Assembly (NCBI RefSeq): GCF_023264675.1
Contig: NZ_JAHFVG010000001.1
Span: 186,001 to 250,000, forward strand
Origin: Rhodococcus sp. (in: high G+C Gram-positive bacteria)
Lineage (GTDB): Bacteria > Actinomycetota > Actinomycetes > Mycobacteriales > Mycobacteriaceae
Direction of reading: 5' to 3'
DNA length: 64,000 bases
Positions 1 through 9,069 of the stretch are shown here, one piece after another (the stretch's first letter is position 1; each line of letters opens with the position of its first letter). The position numbers and the translations under genes are program-made. A model generated the notes under the pieces. The model searched no databases and had not been told where the DNA came from. It worked only from the letters and a program-made list of their open reading frames with translations.

Positions 1-500
1 GCCTCGGCAAACTCCGTCCAGCCTTTCTCGAAGACGGCACCATCACCGCCGGATCGGCGTCGCAGCTGTCCGACGGCGCGGCGGCGGTCGTGTTGATGAG
101 CAAGACCAAGGCGCAGGAACTGGGCATCGAGTGGCTCGCCGAGCTGGGCACGTCGGCATTCGTCGCCGGGCCGGACACCTCACTGCTGCACCAGCCGGCG
201 AACGCGATCGCGAAGGCCCTCGAGAAGGACGGCGACCTGAAGGTCGGCGACCTCGATCTGCTCGAGATCAACGAGGCCTTCGCCGGTGTCGCACTCGCGT
301 CGGTGGCGCAGCTCGGCATCGACGCGGACAAGGTGAACATCCACGGTGGTGCGATTGCACTGGGACACCCTGTCGGAATGTCAGGAGCACGGCTGGCGCT
401 GTCGCTGGCGCATTCACTGAAGCGACGTGGCGGCGGAGTCGGCGCTGCGGCACTCTGCGGCGGCGGCGGTCAGGGAAATGCGCTGATTCTTCGTAGCTGA
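1..500 (+). CDS. Thiolase / acetyl-CoA C-acetyltransferase, 3' part
   Basis: The reading frame is open from base 3 and the true start lies before the window. About 165 C-terminal residues are visible. The thiolase signatures are in order: [13 protein letters not shown] early, [20 protein letters not shown] with the active-site His, and the ALCGGGGQG loop carrying the catalytic Cys. Thiolases condense or cleave acyl-CoA with CoA; whether this copy serves beta-oxidation or acetoacetyl-CoA synthesis cannot be told from the fragment. It converges on marP and is followed three bases after its stop by a large palindrome. Confidence 0.93.
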   Translation, partial: LGKLRPAFLEDGTITAGSASQLSDGAAAVVLMSKTKAQELGIEWLAELGTSAFVAGPDTSLLHQPANAIAKALEKDGDLKVGDLDLLEINEAFAGVALASVAQLGIDADKVNIHGGAIALGHPVGMSGARLALSLAHSLKRRGGGVGAAALCGGGGQGNALILRS

Positions 501-503
501 CCC

Positions 504-558
504 ATGTGCGTGCGAATACATAGCGGGTTATGTATTCGCACGCACATAGGCCGAAGGC
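504..558 (-). repeat. Composite hairpin element, copy 1 (bidirectional terminator)
   Basis: Arms 504-521 and 530-547 are a perfect 18-bp inverted repeat (ATGTGCGTGCGAATACAT) with loop AGCGGGTT. A weak mini-hairpin (GCC-GAA-GGC) lies at 550-558, between the palindrome and the marP stop. It fills the gap between the convergent thiolase and marP genes, which suggests transcription termination in both directions. There is no T-tract. It is one of six related copies in the window. Confidence 0.85.
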
Positions 559-561
559 GCA

Positions 562-1752
562 CTAGACGATGCACGCACCCGTGCCGACCGCGACAGGGCT
601 GTCGAGGCTCCGCGTCAACTCGTCGTCGATCTCGTTCGCGGTGAGCACGAAGCCGGTATCGGGATCGTCGACGGCTGCGCCGAACACGAGACCGAGCACC
701 TGGCCGTCCTCCGCGACGAGCGGGCCGCCGGAATTACCCTGACGGACGGTGCCGCGAACCGTGTACACCTGCCGTTCGACGGTTCCGGTTCGGTAGATGT
801 CGGGCCCACTGAGGTTCAACATCTCGCGGATGCGAGCCGGGCTGGCCGTGTACGGGCCGCCTCCCGGGTAACCGAGGACGATCGCACTCTCCCCCGACAC
901 CGCAGCCTGCTGCGCGAAATTCAGAACCGGGGCCTGCAGTCCGGGGACACGCAGTATGGCGACGTCTTCCTCCGGGTCGAACAGAACGACCTCGGCGTCG
1001 AGCACCGTGCCGATCGAATCCACGGTCACGCCTTCGGTTCCCGCAACCACGTGAGCGTTGGTCATCACCATTTCAGGAGCGACGACGAAGCCCGATCCTT
1101 CGAGTGCCTTCTGGCAACTCGGAGCAACGCCGCTGATCTTGAGGACGCTCTCGTGCAGCTGCTCGACGAGGGGACTCGCCTGCAACGCCGGATCGGGCGC
1201 GTCGACGTTGGCGACGGGGGTACGGCCGAACGGCCCGATGACGTCGGGAAGCCCCGAAGTGTCGAGCAGCGCGGAGAATTCTTTCGGGACCTCTCGAAGC
1301 CATTGCGGTGCAACCTCGTCGACCTTGCTGAGCACCTGCGAACCGCGCACGGCGCTGGCAACTTCGGGCTGCGACGACGATGTCAGCGGAATCGCGAGCA
1401 ACCACGCCGCGGCCAGGACCGCGACGGCCTGCAGTGCGGCGCCGATGACGCTGTCCACGGATCTTGCTCCGCGCGAATGCATTCCGCTGCGCAACGCCCG
1501 GCCGAGCACCATGCCCGAGACTTCACCGATGATCACCAGGACCACGATCAGCGCGATTCCGACGAACACCCGCAGCCTCGAACCGTCGACGTGCGTCAGC
1601 ACGTGCGGTGCGATCAGGATTCCGGCAACGGCACCGAGCACCACACCGAGAAATGCCATCGCCGACGCCACCGCGCCCTGTCGCCATCCGGATGTGGCCG
1701 CCAGCAAGGCGACCGCGACGACGCCGATGTCGACCCACGTCGAGCCGGTCAC
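562..1752 (-). CDS. marP: Periplasmic serine protease MarP
   Basis: Membrane-anchored trypsin-like protease of the MarP family, which in mycobacteria is needed for acid and oxidative stress resistance. The N-terminal 125 residues hold four hydrophobic helices (CvpA-like). The protease domain follows with H234 (TNAHVV), D263 (EEDVAIL) and S341 (GNSGGP) as the triad, and C213 and C394 match the redox-controlled disulfide of M. tuberculosis MarP. I chose the GTG at 1752 because it gives 396 aa, the usual family length, and overlaps the NUDIX stop as GTGA. A longer frame to 2010 only reads the tandem repeat in the wrong frame. Last gene of a coupled minus-strand group. Confidence 0.95.
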   Translation of the reverse strand: MTGSTWVDIGVVAVALLAATSGWRQGAVASAMAFLGVVLGAVAGILIAPHVLTHVDGSRLRVFVGIALIVVLVIIGEVSGMVLGRALRSGMHSRGARSVDSVIGAALQAVAVLAAAWLLAIPLTSSSQPEVASAVRGSQVLSKVDEVAPQWLREVPKEFSALLDTSGLPDVIGPFGRTPVANVDAPDPALQASPLVEQLHESVLKISGVAPSCQKALEGSGFVVAPEMVMTNAHVVAGTEGVTVDSIGTVLDAEVVLFDPEEDVAILRVPGLQAPVLNFAQQAAVSGESAIVLGYPGGGPYTASPARIREMLNLSGPDIYRTGTVERQVYTVRGTVRQGNSGGPLVAEDGQVLGLVFGAAVDDPDTGFVLTANEIDDELTRSLDSPVAVGTGACIV

Positions 1753-2594
1753 TGATCCCGTCCAGCGGGAGTGGAGCCTGCGGAATGACCAGAGCCGGCG
1801 GGAGTGGAGCCTGCGGAATGACCAGAGCCGGCGGGAGTGGAGCCTGCGGAATGACCAGAGTTGGCGGGAGTGGAGCCTGCGGAAGGCTCGGAAAATTCGG
1901 CTACCGCTGCCAAGCTCGCCTCCAGATCGCGAATGTCGTCGGTGTCCCACTCGGTTTCCCAGCCGGAAACCGCGAGCAGGCCTGCAAGAATACCGCCGGT
2001 GAAGCCCCACACCAGCATTCCGTCGACCGCGAATGCGGGGCCTTGGTAGCCGGCAGGGTGTCTGACCTGGAATCGGTTGCCCGGATCGATCAGTGTCTCG
2101 ATTGGGACACGGACCACTCGTGCTGCTTCGGCCGTGTCGACGACGCCGACGGCGCTGGGCGTTCTCCAGTACGCGAGGACGGGTACGACGTCGAAGCGCG
2201 ACGGCGGAACGTAGATTCCCGGCATCGTCGTCAGCGGTTGAACTCCGGTGGGGTCGAGTCCGGTCTCTTCTTCGGCTTCGCGGAGCGCCGTGGCGATCGG
2301 TGAGTCGTCACCGGGGTCGGTGGCGCCTCCGGGAAATGCGATCTGGCCTCCGTGCTGGCGCAGGGTGCTCGCACGCTGGGTGAGCAGGACGTCCGCGTCG
2401 GCGGGGAGCCCGCCGCGCGCGGCCGGATTCGGCTCTTCCGATCCGCCGAACAGCACGAGAACCGAGGCGGATCTGGTCTTCTCGCCTGCTGCAGCCGTCC
2501 GTTGCAACACCGGGTTGATGCCGTCGGTGTCGACGAGTCCGCGATCCCCGCCCGCTGCGTCGACCACTCGATCGAGCCACTGCGGTGTGCTCAT
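1749..2594 (-). CDS. NUDIX hydrolase with repeat-containing tail (CoA pyrophosphatase-like)
   Basis: 281-aa NUDIX hydrolase, the positional counterpart of M. tuberculosis Rv3672c. The Nudix box begins at GG 89-90 and contains REAEEETG (105-112), whose glutamates bind the metal. The QIAFPGG segment before the box resembles CoA pyrophosphatases of the NudL type; the substrate is not proven. ATG at 2594 overlaps the stop of the upstream thioredoxin gene (ATGA). After about residue 235 the protein turns into a low-complexity tail of SAGSTPAG repeats, which the catalytic fold does not need. Its stop overlaps the marP start, so repeat changes could also affect translational coupling to marP. Confidence 0.92.
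   Translation of the reverse strand: MSTPQWLDRVVDAAGGDRGLVDTDGINPVLQRTAAAGEKTRSASVLVLFGGSEEPNPAARGGLPADADVLLTQRASTLRQHGGQIAFPGGATDPGDDSPIATALREAEEETGLDPTGVQPLTTMPGIYVPPSRFDVVPVLAYWRTPSAVGVVDTAEAARVVRVPIETLIDPGNRFQVRHPAGYQGPAFAVDGMLVWGFTGGILAGLLAVSGWETEWDTDDIRDLEASLAAVAEFSEPSAGSTPANSGHSAGSTPAGSGHSAGSTPAGSGHSAGSTPAGRDQ
1766..1884. repeat. 33-bp tandem repeat, about 3.6 copies
   Basis: Units start at 1766, 1799, 1832 and 1865 (the last partial) and are nearly identical. On the minus strand they encode the 11-residue repeat GHSAGSTPAGS at the C-terminus of the NUDIX protein, ending about 14 bases before the marP start codon. The unit length is a multiple of three, so copy-number changes keep frame. 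Confidence 0.95.
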
Positions 2595-3250
2595 GCGGTG
2601 ATCCCGAGATTGGCGGCTACGGCGTCGTCGATTTCCTCGACGCTGCGAAACGGTTGTGGAAGCACCTTGGCGACATTGCCATCTGCGTCGATCAGAATCG
2701 ACACCGGTAGGACGCTCGGGGCGCCGACGGCCGCTGCTATGGAGCCGGTTCCGTCCTGCACTCCGGGCAACGTGACGCCGTAGTCGGCGAGCTTCGCCAG
2801 CCCGTTCTCTTCGTTGCGGTCCTGGTGGACGGTCAGCACGGTGAGCCGTCCGTCCATCTGCGCGGCGTAGTCCTGCAGGTGTGGCAATTCCTCGGCGCAC
2901 GGTCCGCACCAGTACGCCCACAGGTTGATCAGCGCGGGCCGGCCCGCAAGCGCCTGCCCCATGTCGACGCGGGTTCCGTCGCCGATGCATTCGAGCGTGA
3001 TGCCGGCGAGGGGGCCGCCTGCACCGGGGTCGCCGGTCGGCGTCGGGCACGGAGCGAGCTGGGCGCGTTCGCGAAGGGGAGCGAGAGCTTCCGCGGTGTC
3101 GGCGCTACGACGATCCTCGACGACAGCGGTTCCGCGTCCGGGTCCAGTGGCTTCGGGTTGCGGTTCCTCGCTTCGCGGCCAGATCGCGAACACCAACGCT
3201 GCGACGACGACCAGAGCCGCCAACGACCATCGAGCGGCAGAATTGTTCAC
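2591..3250 (-). CDS. TlpA/ResA-like membrane-anchored thioredoxin
   Basis: 219-aa extracytoplasmic thioredoxin-fold protein. Residues 8-24 form one hydrophobic helix or signal anchor, and the redox motif is WCGPC at 114-118, followed by a TlpA-type fold. It is the positional counterpart of Rv3673c. Members reduce or shuttle disulfides on exported proteins, and the neighbour MarP carries a regulatory disulfide, so a link is possible but not shown. GTG at 3250 overlaps the nth stop (GTGA), so translation is coupled. The open frame extends to 4204, but that part lies antisense to or across nth and has no membrane anchor logic. Confidence 0.9.
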   Translation of the reverse strand: MNNSAARWSLAALVVVAALVFAIWPRSEEPQPEATGPGRGTAVVEDRRSADTAEALAPLRERAQLAPCPTPTGDPGAGGPLAGITLECIGDGTRVDMGQALAGRPALINLWAYWCGPCAEELPHLQDYAAQMDGRLTVLTVHQDRNEENGLAKLADYGVTLPGVQDGTGSIAAAVGAPSVLPVSILIDADGNVAKVLPQPFRSVEEIDDAVAANLGITA

Positions 3251-4038
3251 GTCGTCGGTCCGGACGCGTCGGGTGCCTCGATTCCTGCCAGCGCCAGCAG
3301 GTGCTCGGTCTCCGGCCCTTTCACCAACGCGGCCGCAGCGACTTTGTCGGTCGGTCCGAGTCCGTACGACGGGCAGTCCTTCGCGAGAACGCAGACTCCG
3401 CACGCCGGTTTGCGCGCATGGCAGACGCGCCTTCCGTGGAAGATCACGCGATGTGAGAGCAAGGTCCATTCCTTGCGTTCGATCAGTGCGCCGACCGCAT
3501 GTTCGACCTTGACGGGGTCTTCCTCGTCCGTCCACTGCCAGCGCCGCACAAGCCGCCCGAAGTGGGTGTCGACAGTAATGCCCGGCACGTCGAACGCGTT
3601 GCCGAGGACGACGTTGGCGGTCTTGCGCCCGATCCCCGGCAGTGTCACCAGGTCTTTCAGGTTCGCGGGGACTTCGCCGTCGAACTTCTCGAGAAGCGCT
3701 GTTCCGAGGCCGATGAGCGAGTTCGTCTTGTTTCGGTAGAAGCCGGTGGTGCGGATGTATTCCTCGAGTTCGGTCCGATCCGCTTCGGCGTAGTCCTTCG
3801 CAGTGCGATATCTCACGAACAGAGCAGGCGTCACCAAGTTGACGCGCTTGTCGGTGCATTGAGCCGAGAGAATGGTCGCGACGGCGAGTTCCAGCGGATT
3901 GGTGAAGTCGAGTTCGCAGTAGACGTGCGGAAACGCGGCGGCGAGCTCCCGGTTCATCCGTCGGGCCCGGCGCGTGAGCCCCAACTTCGTCTCTTCGCGT
4001 TTGCGCACGTCGAGCGCGGGTGAGGCTGTCGATTTCAC
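3247..4038 (-). CDS. nth: Endonuclease III, DNA glycosylase/AP lyase
   Basis: 263-aa base-excision repair enzyme removing oxidised pyrimidines. The helix-hairpin-helix [10 protein letters not shown] holds the catalytic Lys139, Asp157 is in VDTH, and the [4Fe-4S] cluster ligands are C206, C213, C216 and C222 (C-X6-C-X2-C-X5-C). All key residues are present. First gene of the nth-thioredoxin-NUDIX-marP minus-strand group, each junction overlapping by 4 bases. Confidence 0.96.
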   Translation of the reverse strand: MKSTASPALDVRKREETKLGLTRRARRMNRELAAAFPHVYCELDFTNPLELAVATILSAQCTDKRVNLVTPALFVRYRTAKDYAEADRTELEEYIRTTGFYRNKTNSLIGLGTALLEKFDGEVPANLKDLVTLPGIGRKTANVVLGNAFDVPGITVDTHFGRLVRRWQWTDEEDPVKVEHAVGALIERKEWTLLSHRVIFHGRRVCHARKPACGVCVLAKDCPSYGLGPTDKVAAAALVKGPETEHLLALAGIEAPDASGPTT

Positions 4039-4118
4039 TCCACAACTGTACGGACAAGAATCTGCAACGAATCAGCCCTGTGTTCTTATCGAGACCTTGC
4101 CGGTGTTTACTGCTCGGT

Positions 4119-4370
4119 ATGCAAGGACTCGCCGTAGTGCTCTTTCCTGTGCTCCTGATGCTGTTCGCGCTCGCCATGGAGCGCGTGGAGTTCCGACTGA
4201 GCAAGTTGGGGGTCCGTGAACAAGAGGTGCAGGAATTCCTCGATCAGGCCAGCACGTCCGAGGTGGCAACACTCGCCAACGAAGGTTTTCCGCACGCTCT
4301 CGCACGATTCAACAACCGCAAGCGTCGCGCCCCGGCTCCGACCGAGATGGCAGATCAGCGCGCGAGTTGA
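4119..4370 (+). CDS. Small membrane protein (Rv3675-like)
   Basis: 83-aa protein with one N-terminal hydrophobic helix (about residues 3-20: GLAVVLFPVLLMLFALAM) and a short charged cytoplasmic-type tail. It sits between nth and crp exactly where M. tuberculosis has Rv3675, a small membrane protein of unknown function. I prefer ATG 4119, where the hydrophobic segment begins; the frame is open upstream to 4020, but that stretch overlaps the start of nth. Confidence 0.7.
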   Translation: MQGLAVVLFPVLLMLFALAMERVEFRLSKLGVREQEVQEFLDQASTSEVATLANEGFPHALARFNNRKRRAPAPTEMADQRAS

Positions 4371-4612
4371 CCGAATTGTCGCTTTTGCGATGAATTCTCG
4401 GTGAACGCACTCTTTCGTGCATATCCTTCACGACTCCCCGGTGGCGCCGATCACTCGGTTTCGGACTCGGCGAAGTAGACTTCAGCGAGATAATTGTCAT
4501 GTTTGATTACTGGTGTGGATCGGGCGAGCCTTCGGGCCGCACGCTCACACCGCGAGAAACGCCTTTCGTCGACGTAGGAGACTGCGGCGGCGACATCCCC
4601 AAAGGAGCGCAA

Positions 4613-5287
4613 GTGGACGACGTCCTGGCACGGGCCGGCATCTTCCAAGGAGTCGAGCCCTCTGCGGTAGCAGCGCTGACGAAGCAGTTGCAACCGGTGG
4701 ATTTCCCCCGAGGCCATGTGGTCTTCAACGAGGGTGAGCCAGGAGATCGGCTCTACATCATCGTCTCCGGCAAGATCAAGCTCGGTCGACGGTCCCCGGA
4801 CGGTCGCGAGAACCTGCTGACCATCATGGGCCCGTCGGACATGTTCGGTGAGCTGTCGATCTTCGATCCCGGCCCCCGCACCTCGACGGCCACCACGGTC
4901 ACCGAGGTTCGCGCCGTGAGCATGGACCGCGACGCACTGAAGGCGTGGATCGATCAGCGCCCCGAGATCGCCGAGCAGCTCCTGCGCGTGTTGGCTCGTC
5001 GCCTGCGTCGCACCAACAACAACCTCGCCGACCTCATCTTCACCGACGTTCCCGGACGTGTCGCGAAAGCTCTGCTTCAGCTCGCGCAGCGTTTCGGTAC
5101 GCAGGAGGCCGGCTCGCTCCGTGTGACACACGACCTCACGCAGGAAGAGATCGCGCAGCTCGTCGGCGCATCACGCGAAACCGTGAACAAGGCTCTCGCC
5201 GACTTCGCGCACCGCGGATGGCTGCGCCTCGAGGGCAAGAGCGTGCTGATCTCGGACTCCGAGCGTCTCGCCCGCCGAGCGCGCTAG
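4613..5287 (+). CDS. crp: Crp/GlxR-type cAMP-responsive regulator
   Basis: 224 aa, the same length as M. tuberculosis Crp (Rv3676). The N-terminal cyclic-nucleotide domain includes the phosphate-binding cassette [14 protein letters not shown] (78-91), and the C-terminal winged helix spans about 150-215 with recognition helix SRETVNKAL. It acts as a global regulator binding TGTGA-N6-TCACA sites. GTG 4613 is chosen because AAAGGAG lies just upstream and the length matches the family. The frame is open to 4499, but that extension has no family counterpart. Its stop shares CTAG with the stop of the convergent MBL gene. Confidence 0.95.
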   Translation: MDDVLARAGIFQGVEPSAVAALTKQLQPVDFPRGHVVFNEGEPGDRLYIIVSGKIKLGRRSPDGRENLLTIMGPSDMFGELSIFDPGPRTSTATTVTEVRAVSMDRDALKAWIDQRPEIAEQLLRVLARRLRRTNNNLADLIFTDVPGRVAKALLQLAQRFGTQEAGSLRVTHDLTQEEIAQLVGASRETVNKALADFAHRGWLRLEGKSVLISDSERLARRAR

Positions 5288-6063
5288 TTTTCGCGTAGAT
5301 AGGCCAGCTGCGTCTTGACGGACATGCGCGCAGCTGGCCACAGCTTTTTGTCGACGTCCGAGTAGACGTGCTTGACCACCTGCATCGGCTTGGCGTCCTG
5401 TCCGAGCGTCTCCAGTGCGGTCCTCACCTGATCGAGGCGCTGCAGGCGGTGCGTGCGATAGAAGCGCGCGACCTCGGCAGTGTCGGCAACCTCGGGTCCG
5501 TGACCGGGTAGCGCGAGTTTGCCTGCCCCGATGGCCTCCAGCCGATCCAACGACGTCAGATAGTCGGCCAGCGTTCCGTCCTTCGGATCGAGAACCGTGG
5601 TTCCGCGACCGAGGATCGTGTCGCCGGTCAGAACGGCGTCGTCCAGCACGAAGCTCAGCGAGTCCGCGGTATGACCTGGCGTCGCGAGCACCGTGATCTT
5701 CAGCCCCGCGACGTCGACGACTTCACCGTCGCTCAATGTGGTGCTGCCGTGTACGTACTTCTCCTCGAGCGCACGAATCGGTGCCCCGGTCTTCTTGTGG
5801 AAGCGCTTCAACCCACCCGTGTGGTCCTTGTGTCGATGGGTCACGAGCACCAGCGCCACGTTCCCGATCGCCGCCACCGCATCGAGGTGGTCCGAGTCCT
5901 TCGGACCCGGATCGACGACGACGATGTCCGCGCTTCCGGCCGCCCGCAGGATCCACGTGTTGGTCCCGTCGAGCGTCATCTTCCCCGGATTCTCGGCCAG
6001 CAAGACGGAAGCAGTCGGAGTGACCTGACGAAGCTGACCGTATGCCGGGTGCGCGAGAGTCAT
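5284..6063 (-). CDS. Metallo-beta-lactamase-fold hydrolase (LACTB2-like)
   Basis: 259-aa MBL-fold hydrolase, counterpart of Rv3677c. The metal motif THRHKDH gives H76, H78, D80 and H81. Further ligands are in [16 protein letters not shown] and LPGHGPEV, so both zinc sites look complete. A C-terminal winged-helix-like region follows, as in LACTB2-type proteins, some of which are ribonucleases. The substrate is unknown. It is divergent from the oxidoreductase at 6081 with only 17 bases between the starts. Confidence 0.88.
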   Translation of the reverse strand: MTLAHPAYGQLRQVTPTASVLLAENPGKMTLDGTNTWILRAAGSADIVVVDPGPKDSDHLDAVAAIGNVALVLVTHRHKDHTGGLKRFHKKTGAPIRALEEKYVHGSTTLSDGEVVDVAGLKITVLATPGHTADSLSFVLDDAVLTGDTILGRGTTVLDPKDGTLADYLTSLDRLEAIGAGKLALPGHGPEVADTAEVARFYRTHRLQRLDQVRTALETLGQDAKPMQVVKHVYSDVDKKLWPAARMSVKTQLAYLREN

Positions 6064-6080
6064 AGTCGTACCTTAGGAGC

Positions 6081-6938
6081 ATGAGAATCGGACTGATAGG
6101 TGCGGGTCCGTGGGCGAGTGCCACGCAAGCACCGTCGCTGGCCGCACACCCGCTCGTCGAGTTCGCCGGAGTGTGGGCGCGCCGCCCCGAAGCCGCAGCC
6201 GAACTGGGCGCCCCGGTCTTCGAGAGCGTCGATGCACTGCTCGACGCCGTCGACGCCGTCGCGTTCGCCGTACCTCCCGAGGTGCAGGCGGGCCTCGCGA
6301 TCCACGCCGCCCAGACCGGAAAACACGTGCTGCTCGACAAACCGATCGCGGCGACACTGGACGACGCGACCCGACTCGCCGACGCCGTCGAGCATGCGGG
6401 AGTGCGGTCGATGGTCACGTTGACGCGTCGGTTCGCCCCCGAGACACGCGCGTTCCTCGACCAGGCACAGGGAAAGAGGTGGAGCGCAGGCGTCGGGACG
6501 TGGTTGTCCGGGGCGATCTTGGGCGGCGCCTACTCGCATTCGCCGTGGCGTCATCGCGACGGCGCTTTGTTCGACGTCGGACCGCACGTGTTCGATCTGC
6601 TCGACGCCTCGCTCGGGTCCATCGTCGAGGTGATTCTGTCCCGCCGGGACGCGGCGTCGGACGCATGGACGATCGTGCTGCAACACGAGGGCGGCGCCGT
6701 CAGCACCTCGCAGATGTCGCTGGCAACGCCGGTGCAGCCGTCCCTGTTCAGGATCGAGTTGAGCGGGCGGGACGGAGTGGTCTCGCTCGCCGACAGATCC
6801 ACCTCGGCGACCGACTGTTTCAGGGTGCTGCTCGACGAATTCTTGGCCTCCGTGGAGTCGGGGATCGATCACCCGTGCTCGGTCCACCGGGGGCTTCACC
6901 TGCAGAAGGTGCTCGCCCATGTGAGTGCGAATACATAG
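6081..6938 (+). CDS. Gfo/Idh/MocA-family NAD(P)-dependent oxidoreductase
   Basis: 285-aa dehydrogenase. The N-terminal Rossmann fold has IGLIGAGPWA (4-13), then the family Lys in LLDKPIAAT and a C-terminal alpha/beta domain with the GALFDVGPHVFDLLD segment. The substrate, probably a sugar or polyol, is not predictable. Oddly, the last six codons (HVSANT) and the TAG stop are supplied by the left arm of a dispersed hairpin element, so the ancestral C-terminus was probably different. Confidence 0.85.
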   Translation: MRIGLIGAGPWASATQAPSLAAHPLVEFAGVWARRPEAAAELGAPVFESVDALLDAVDAVAFAVPPEVQAGLAIHAAQTGKHVLLDKPIAATLDDATRLADAVEHAGVRSMVTLTRRFAPETRAFLDQAQGKRWSAGVGTWLSGAILGGAYSHSPWRHRDGALFDVGPHVFDLLDASLGSIVEVILSRRDAASDAWTIVLQHEGGAVSTSQMSLATPVQPSLFRIELSGRDGVVSLADRSTSATDCFRVLLDEFLASVESGIDHPCSVHRGLHLQKVLAHVSANT

Positions 6939-6975
6939 CGGGTCATGTATTCGCACTCACATGCGACGAAGTCGC
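6918..6975 (-). repeat. Composite hairpin element, copy 2
   Basis: Arms 6919-6936 and 6945-6962 are perfect (ATGTGAGTGCGAATACAT) with loop AGCGGGTC, and C6918/G6963 extend the stem. The mini-hairpin GCGAC-GAA-GTCGC (6963-6975) abuts the ridA stop. The left arm is translated as the end of the oxidoreductase. It lies between two convergent genes, and the likely role is bidirectional termination. Confidence 0.88.
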
Positions 6976-7428
6976 CTACACCTCGACGATCAACTCGACC
7001 TCGACGGGCGCGCCGAGCGGCAACTCCGCAACCCCGACAGCGGAACGGGCGTGCTTGCCCGCATCTCCGAAGATCTCGCCGATGACGTTCGACGCCCCGT
7101 TGATCACTCCCGGCTGACCCGTGAAGCCCGGCGCGGACGCCACGAATCCGACCACCTTCACGACACGCTTGATCGAATCGACGCCGACGAGCGAGTTGAT
7201 CGCGGCCAGCGCATTGAGTGCACAGATGCGTGCGGCAGCAGCAGCGTCCTCGGCCGAGACCTCGGCACCGACCTTGCCCGTCGCCGTCAGTTCACCGGAC
7301 ACCAAGGGAAGCTGACCAGCCGTGTATACGAGCGAACCCGTCTGCACAGCAGGAATGTAGGCCGCCAGCGGCGGAACGACGGGCGGCAGCTCGATGCCGA
7401 GCTCGGCGAGACGCTCACTCCATGCCAT
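6976..7428 (-). CDS. RidA/YjgF-family protein
   Basis: 150-aa RidA-fold protein, counterpart of Rv3678c. The family deaminates reactive enamine/imine intermediates, but this is the longer actinobacterial subgroup, whose activity is less certain. The core AAAAARICALNALAAI and the end VEVELIVEV match the fold. ATG 7428 is chosen because the domain starts there; the frame extends to 7620, but the extension overlaps the DUF4177 gene. Confidence 0.88.
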   Translation of the reverse strand: MAWSERLAELGIELPPVVPPLAAYIPAVQTGSLVYTAGQLPLVSGELTATGKVGAEVSAEDAAAAARICALNALAAINSLVGVDSIKRVVKVVGFVASAPGFTGQPGVINGASNVIGEIFGDAGKHARSAVGVAELPLGAPVEVELIVEV

Positions 7429-7430
7429 GG

Positions 7431-7598
7431 CTACGCCTTCGGACGCTTGAAGTAGGCGACCAGCGTGTCGCCGCCGTTCGGGCCGGTCATGATGGTGACG
7501 AGTTCCCACCCGTCGGCGCCGTAGTTGTCCAGAATCTGCTTGGTGGCATGGATCAGGACCGGCGCGGTGAAGTACTCCCAGATGATCTTTTCGCTCAT
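7431..7598 (-). CDS. DUF4177 small protein
   Basis: 55-aa protein starting MSEKIIWEYFTAPV, with GADGWELVTI in the middle and VAYFKRP at the end, the typical DUF4177 pattern. It occupies the place of Rv3678A, two bases upstream of ridA, so the two are probably co-transcribed. Function unknown. ATG 7598 gives the normal domain length; the longer frame to 7658 only reads across the divergent promoter. Confidence 0.85.
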   Translation of the reverse strand: MSEKIIWEYFTAPVLIHATKQILDNYGADGWELVTIMTGPNGGDTLVAYFKRPKA

Positions 7599-7656
7599 GA
7601 GGCCAAATCCTAGTCGGCATCCTCTCTCCGGCTCGGCCGCCTTAAGGTTCACCATC

Positions 7657-9033
7657 ATGGTGAAGCTGGACGTGAAAGATGCCGCGTATCACTTTCTGCG
7701 CGCCGAGGCGGGCTCGCTGGACATGTACGGCATCTACGCTTTCGACTCCGGCGACGGCCGAGCACCGTCCTTCACGGAGATCCGATCCCACATCCAGGTT
7801 CGGGCGGCCCTGGTCCCCGCGCTGAACATCGTCCTGGAAGAAGCCGTACTGAACCTCGACTATCCGTCGTGGGTACCGAGCGGCGGGATCTCCGACGAGC
7901 ACATCTCCGATCACGACCTTCCAGGCGCGAGCTGGGATGCGTGCCAACGGCTCGTCGGGACGTTTCTGGAAACCGGGCTCGACGCCCGCATCCGGCCGTG
8001 GCACGTACATGTCGTTCGCGGAGTACGAGGTGTACCGACGGTGACGGGTGAGGCGACGATCGTCGTGTTCCAGGTGACCCACGCTCTGTCGGACGGTCTG
8101 GGGCTGACACGGTTGGCCGGTGCGTTGTTCGCGTCTGCAGCGGCACCGCCCGACGTGGTCGGTGCACAGCTACCAGGTCATGCACCGGCGCAGCGGCCGA
8201 GATTTCGCGGGCTCCGCGCGCTCGCTGCCCTGGCGTCCGTTCCCGTCGGTCTCGCGCGTTACCGCTACGAGGCGGTTGCTGCCCGGCGCCGCTACCTGGC
8301 GAGCCGAGTCGGGATACCGGCGGCGGCTCAGCCGGGCACGCCCACCCGGCTCACGGCGGCTCCCACCGGTAAGCGAGTGGTCCACATCGTTCCGTTGCCT
8401 GCGTCCACCCTGCGCGGACTCGGTGTGTCGGTCACCTCGGCGGCTCTCTCCGCTGTTGCCTCGGTGACGAACCAGTACCTCGACGCACACGGGGATCCGG
8501 CGCCTCGGGTGCTCGGTGCATCCGTGCCGATCGCGCTCGGGCCCGATGTCGAGTGGCCGTCGGCGAACAGGGTGCTCTCGGGGACAGTCGATCTGGACGC
8601 CACCGAAGCCGATCCGTTGGTGCGGGCGCGGGCGATTGCAGTGTCGCTCAATGCCGAACGCGCTCGCGTCACGTCGCCGGAGCTGATCGCACTTGCTCGC
8701 GCCGAAGAGCAGCTACCGGCACCTGCAGTGCTGCTCAATCGGTGGATGCACAATCTCCGGACGCCGCCGCTGCCGACCACGGTCTTCGCCCACACCACCG
8801 TGGTCAGCGTCGATCGCGGTCCCGCAGCACTCGAATTGTGTGGAAGCACGGTCGCTTTCACCTCGGGAACGCCGATACTGGGCAAGGACCGATCCGTCGT
8901 CCACGGGTTCTTCGGAGTCGGCGATGTCATCACCGTGGTGATCCTGGCGTGTCCGGATACGGTGCCCGATCATGATTTCTACCGTGACCTGCTGCTGACG
9001 GCGCTCGACGAGATGACACGGGCAGCAGGGTGA
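7657..9033 (+). CDS. Wax ester synthase/DGAT-like acyltransferase, paralogue A
   Basis: 458-aa condensation-fold protein of the WS/DGAT family, which esterifies acyl-CoA to alcohols or diacylglycerol. The HHxxxDG motif appears as THALSDG: the second, catalytic His (142) and D146-G147 are kept but the first His is Thr. The C-terminal family blocks are present (VVSVDRGP, LELCG, HGFFGVGD, CPDTVPDH). First of three tandem copies, with starts 58 bases from the divergent DUF4177 gene. Activity is uncertain. Confidence 0.8.
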   Translation: MVKLDVKDAAYHFLRAEAGSLDMYGIYAFDSGDGRAPSFTEIRSHIQVRAALVPALNIVLEEAVLNLDYPSWVPSGGISDEHISDHDLPGASWDACQRLVGTFLETGLDARIRPWHVHVVRGVRGVPTVTGEATIVVFQVTHALSDGLGLTRLAGALFASAAAPPDVVGAQLPGHAPAQRPRFRGLRALAALASVPVGLARYRYEAVAARRRYLASRVGIPAAAQPGTPTRLTAAPTGKRVVHIVPLPASTLRGLGVSVTSAALSAVASVTNQYLDAHGDPAPRVLGASVPIALGPDVEWPSANRVLSGTVDLDATEADPLVRARAIAVSLNAERARVTSPELIALARAEEQLPAPAVLLNRWMHNLRTPPLPTTVFAHTTVVSVDRGPAALELCGSTVAFTSGTPILGKDRSVVHGFFGVGDVITVVILACPDTVPDHDFYRDLLLTALDEMTRAAG

Positions 9034-9069
9034 TGCGGGGACGACGTCTCGTGTGAGAAAGTCGAAGCC

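Noticed and set aside
1753-2010. 86-residue N-terminal extension of MarP
   Set aside because: It reads the 33-bp repeat out of frame with the NUDIX gene and has no counterpart in the family.
6918-6963. Palindromes read as Crp/GlxR operators because of TGTGAG/CTCACA ends
   Set aside because: Half-sites are 36 bp apart, not 6, and the elements lie at gene ends, not promoters.
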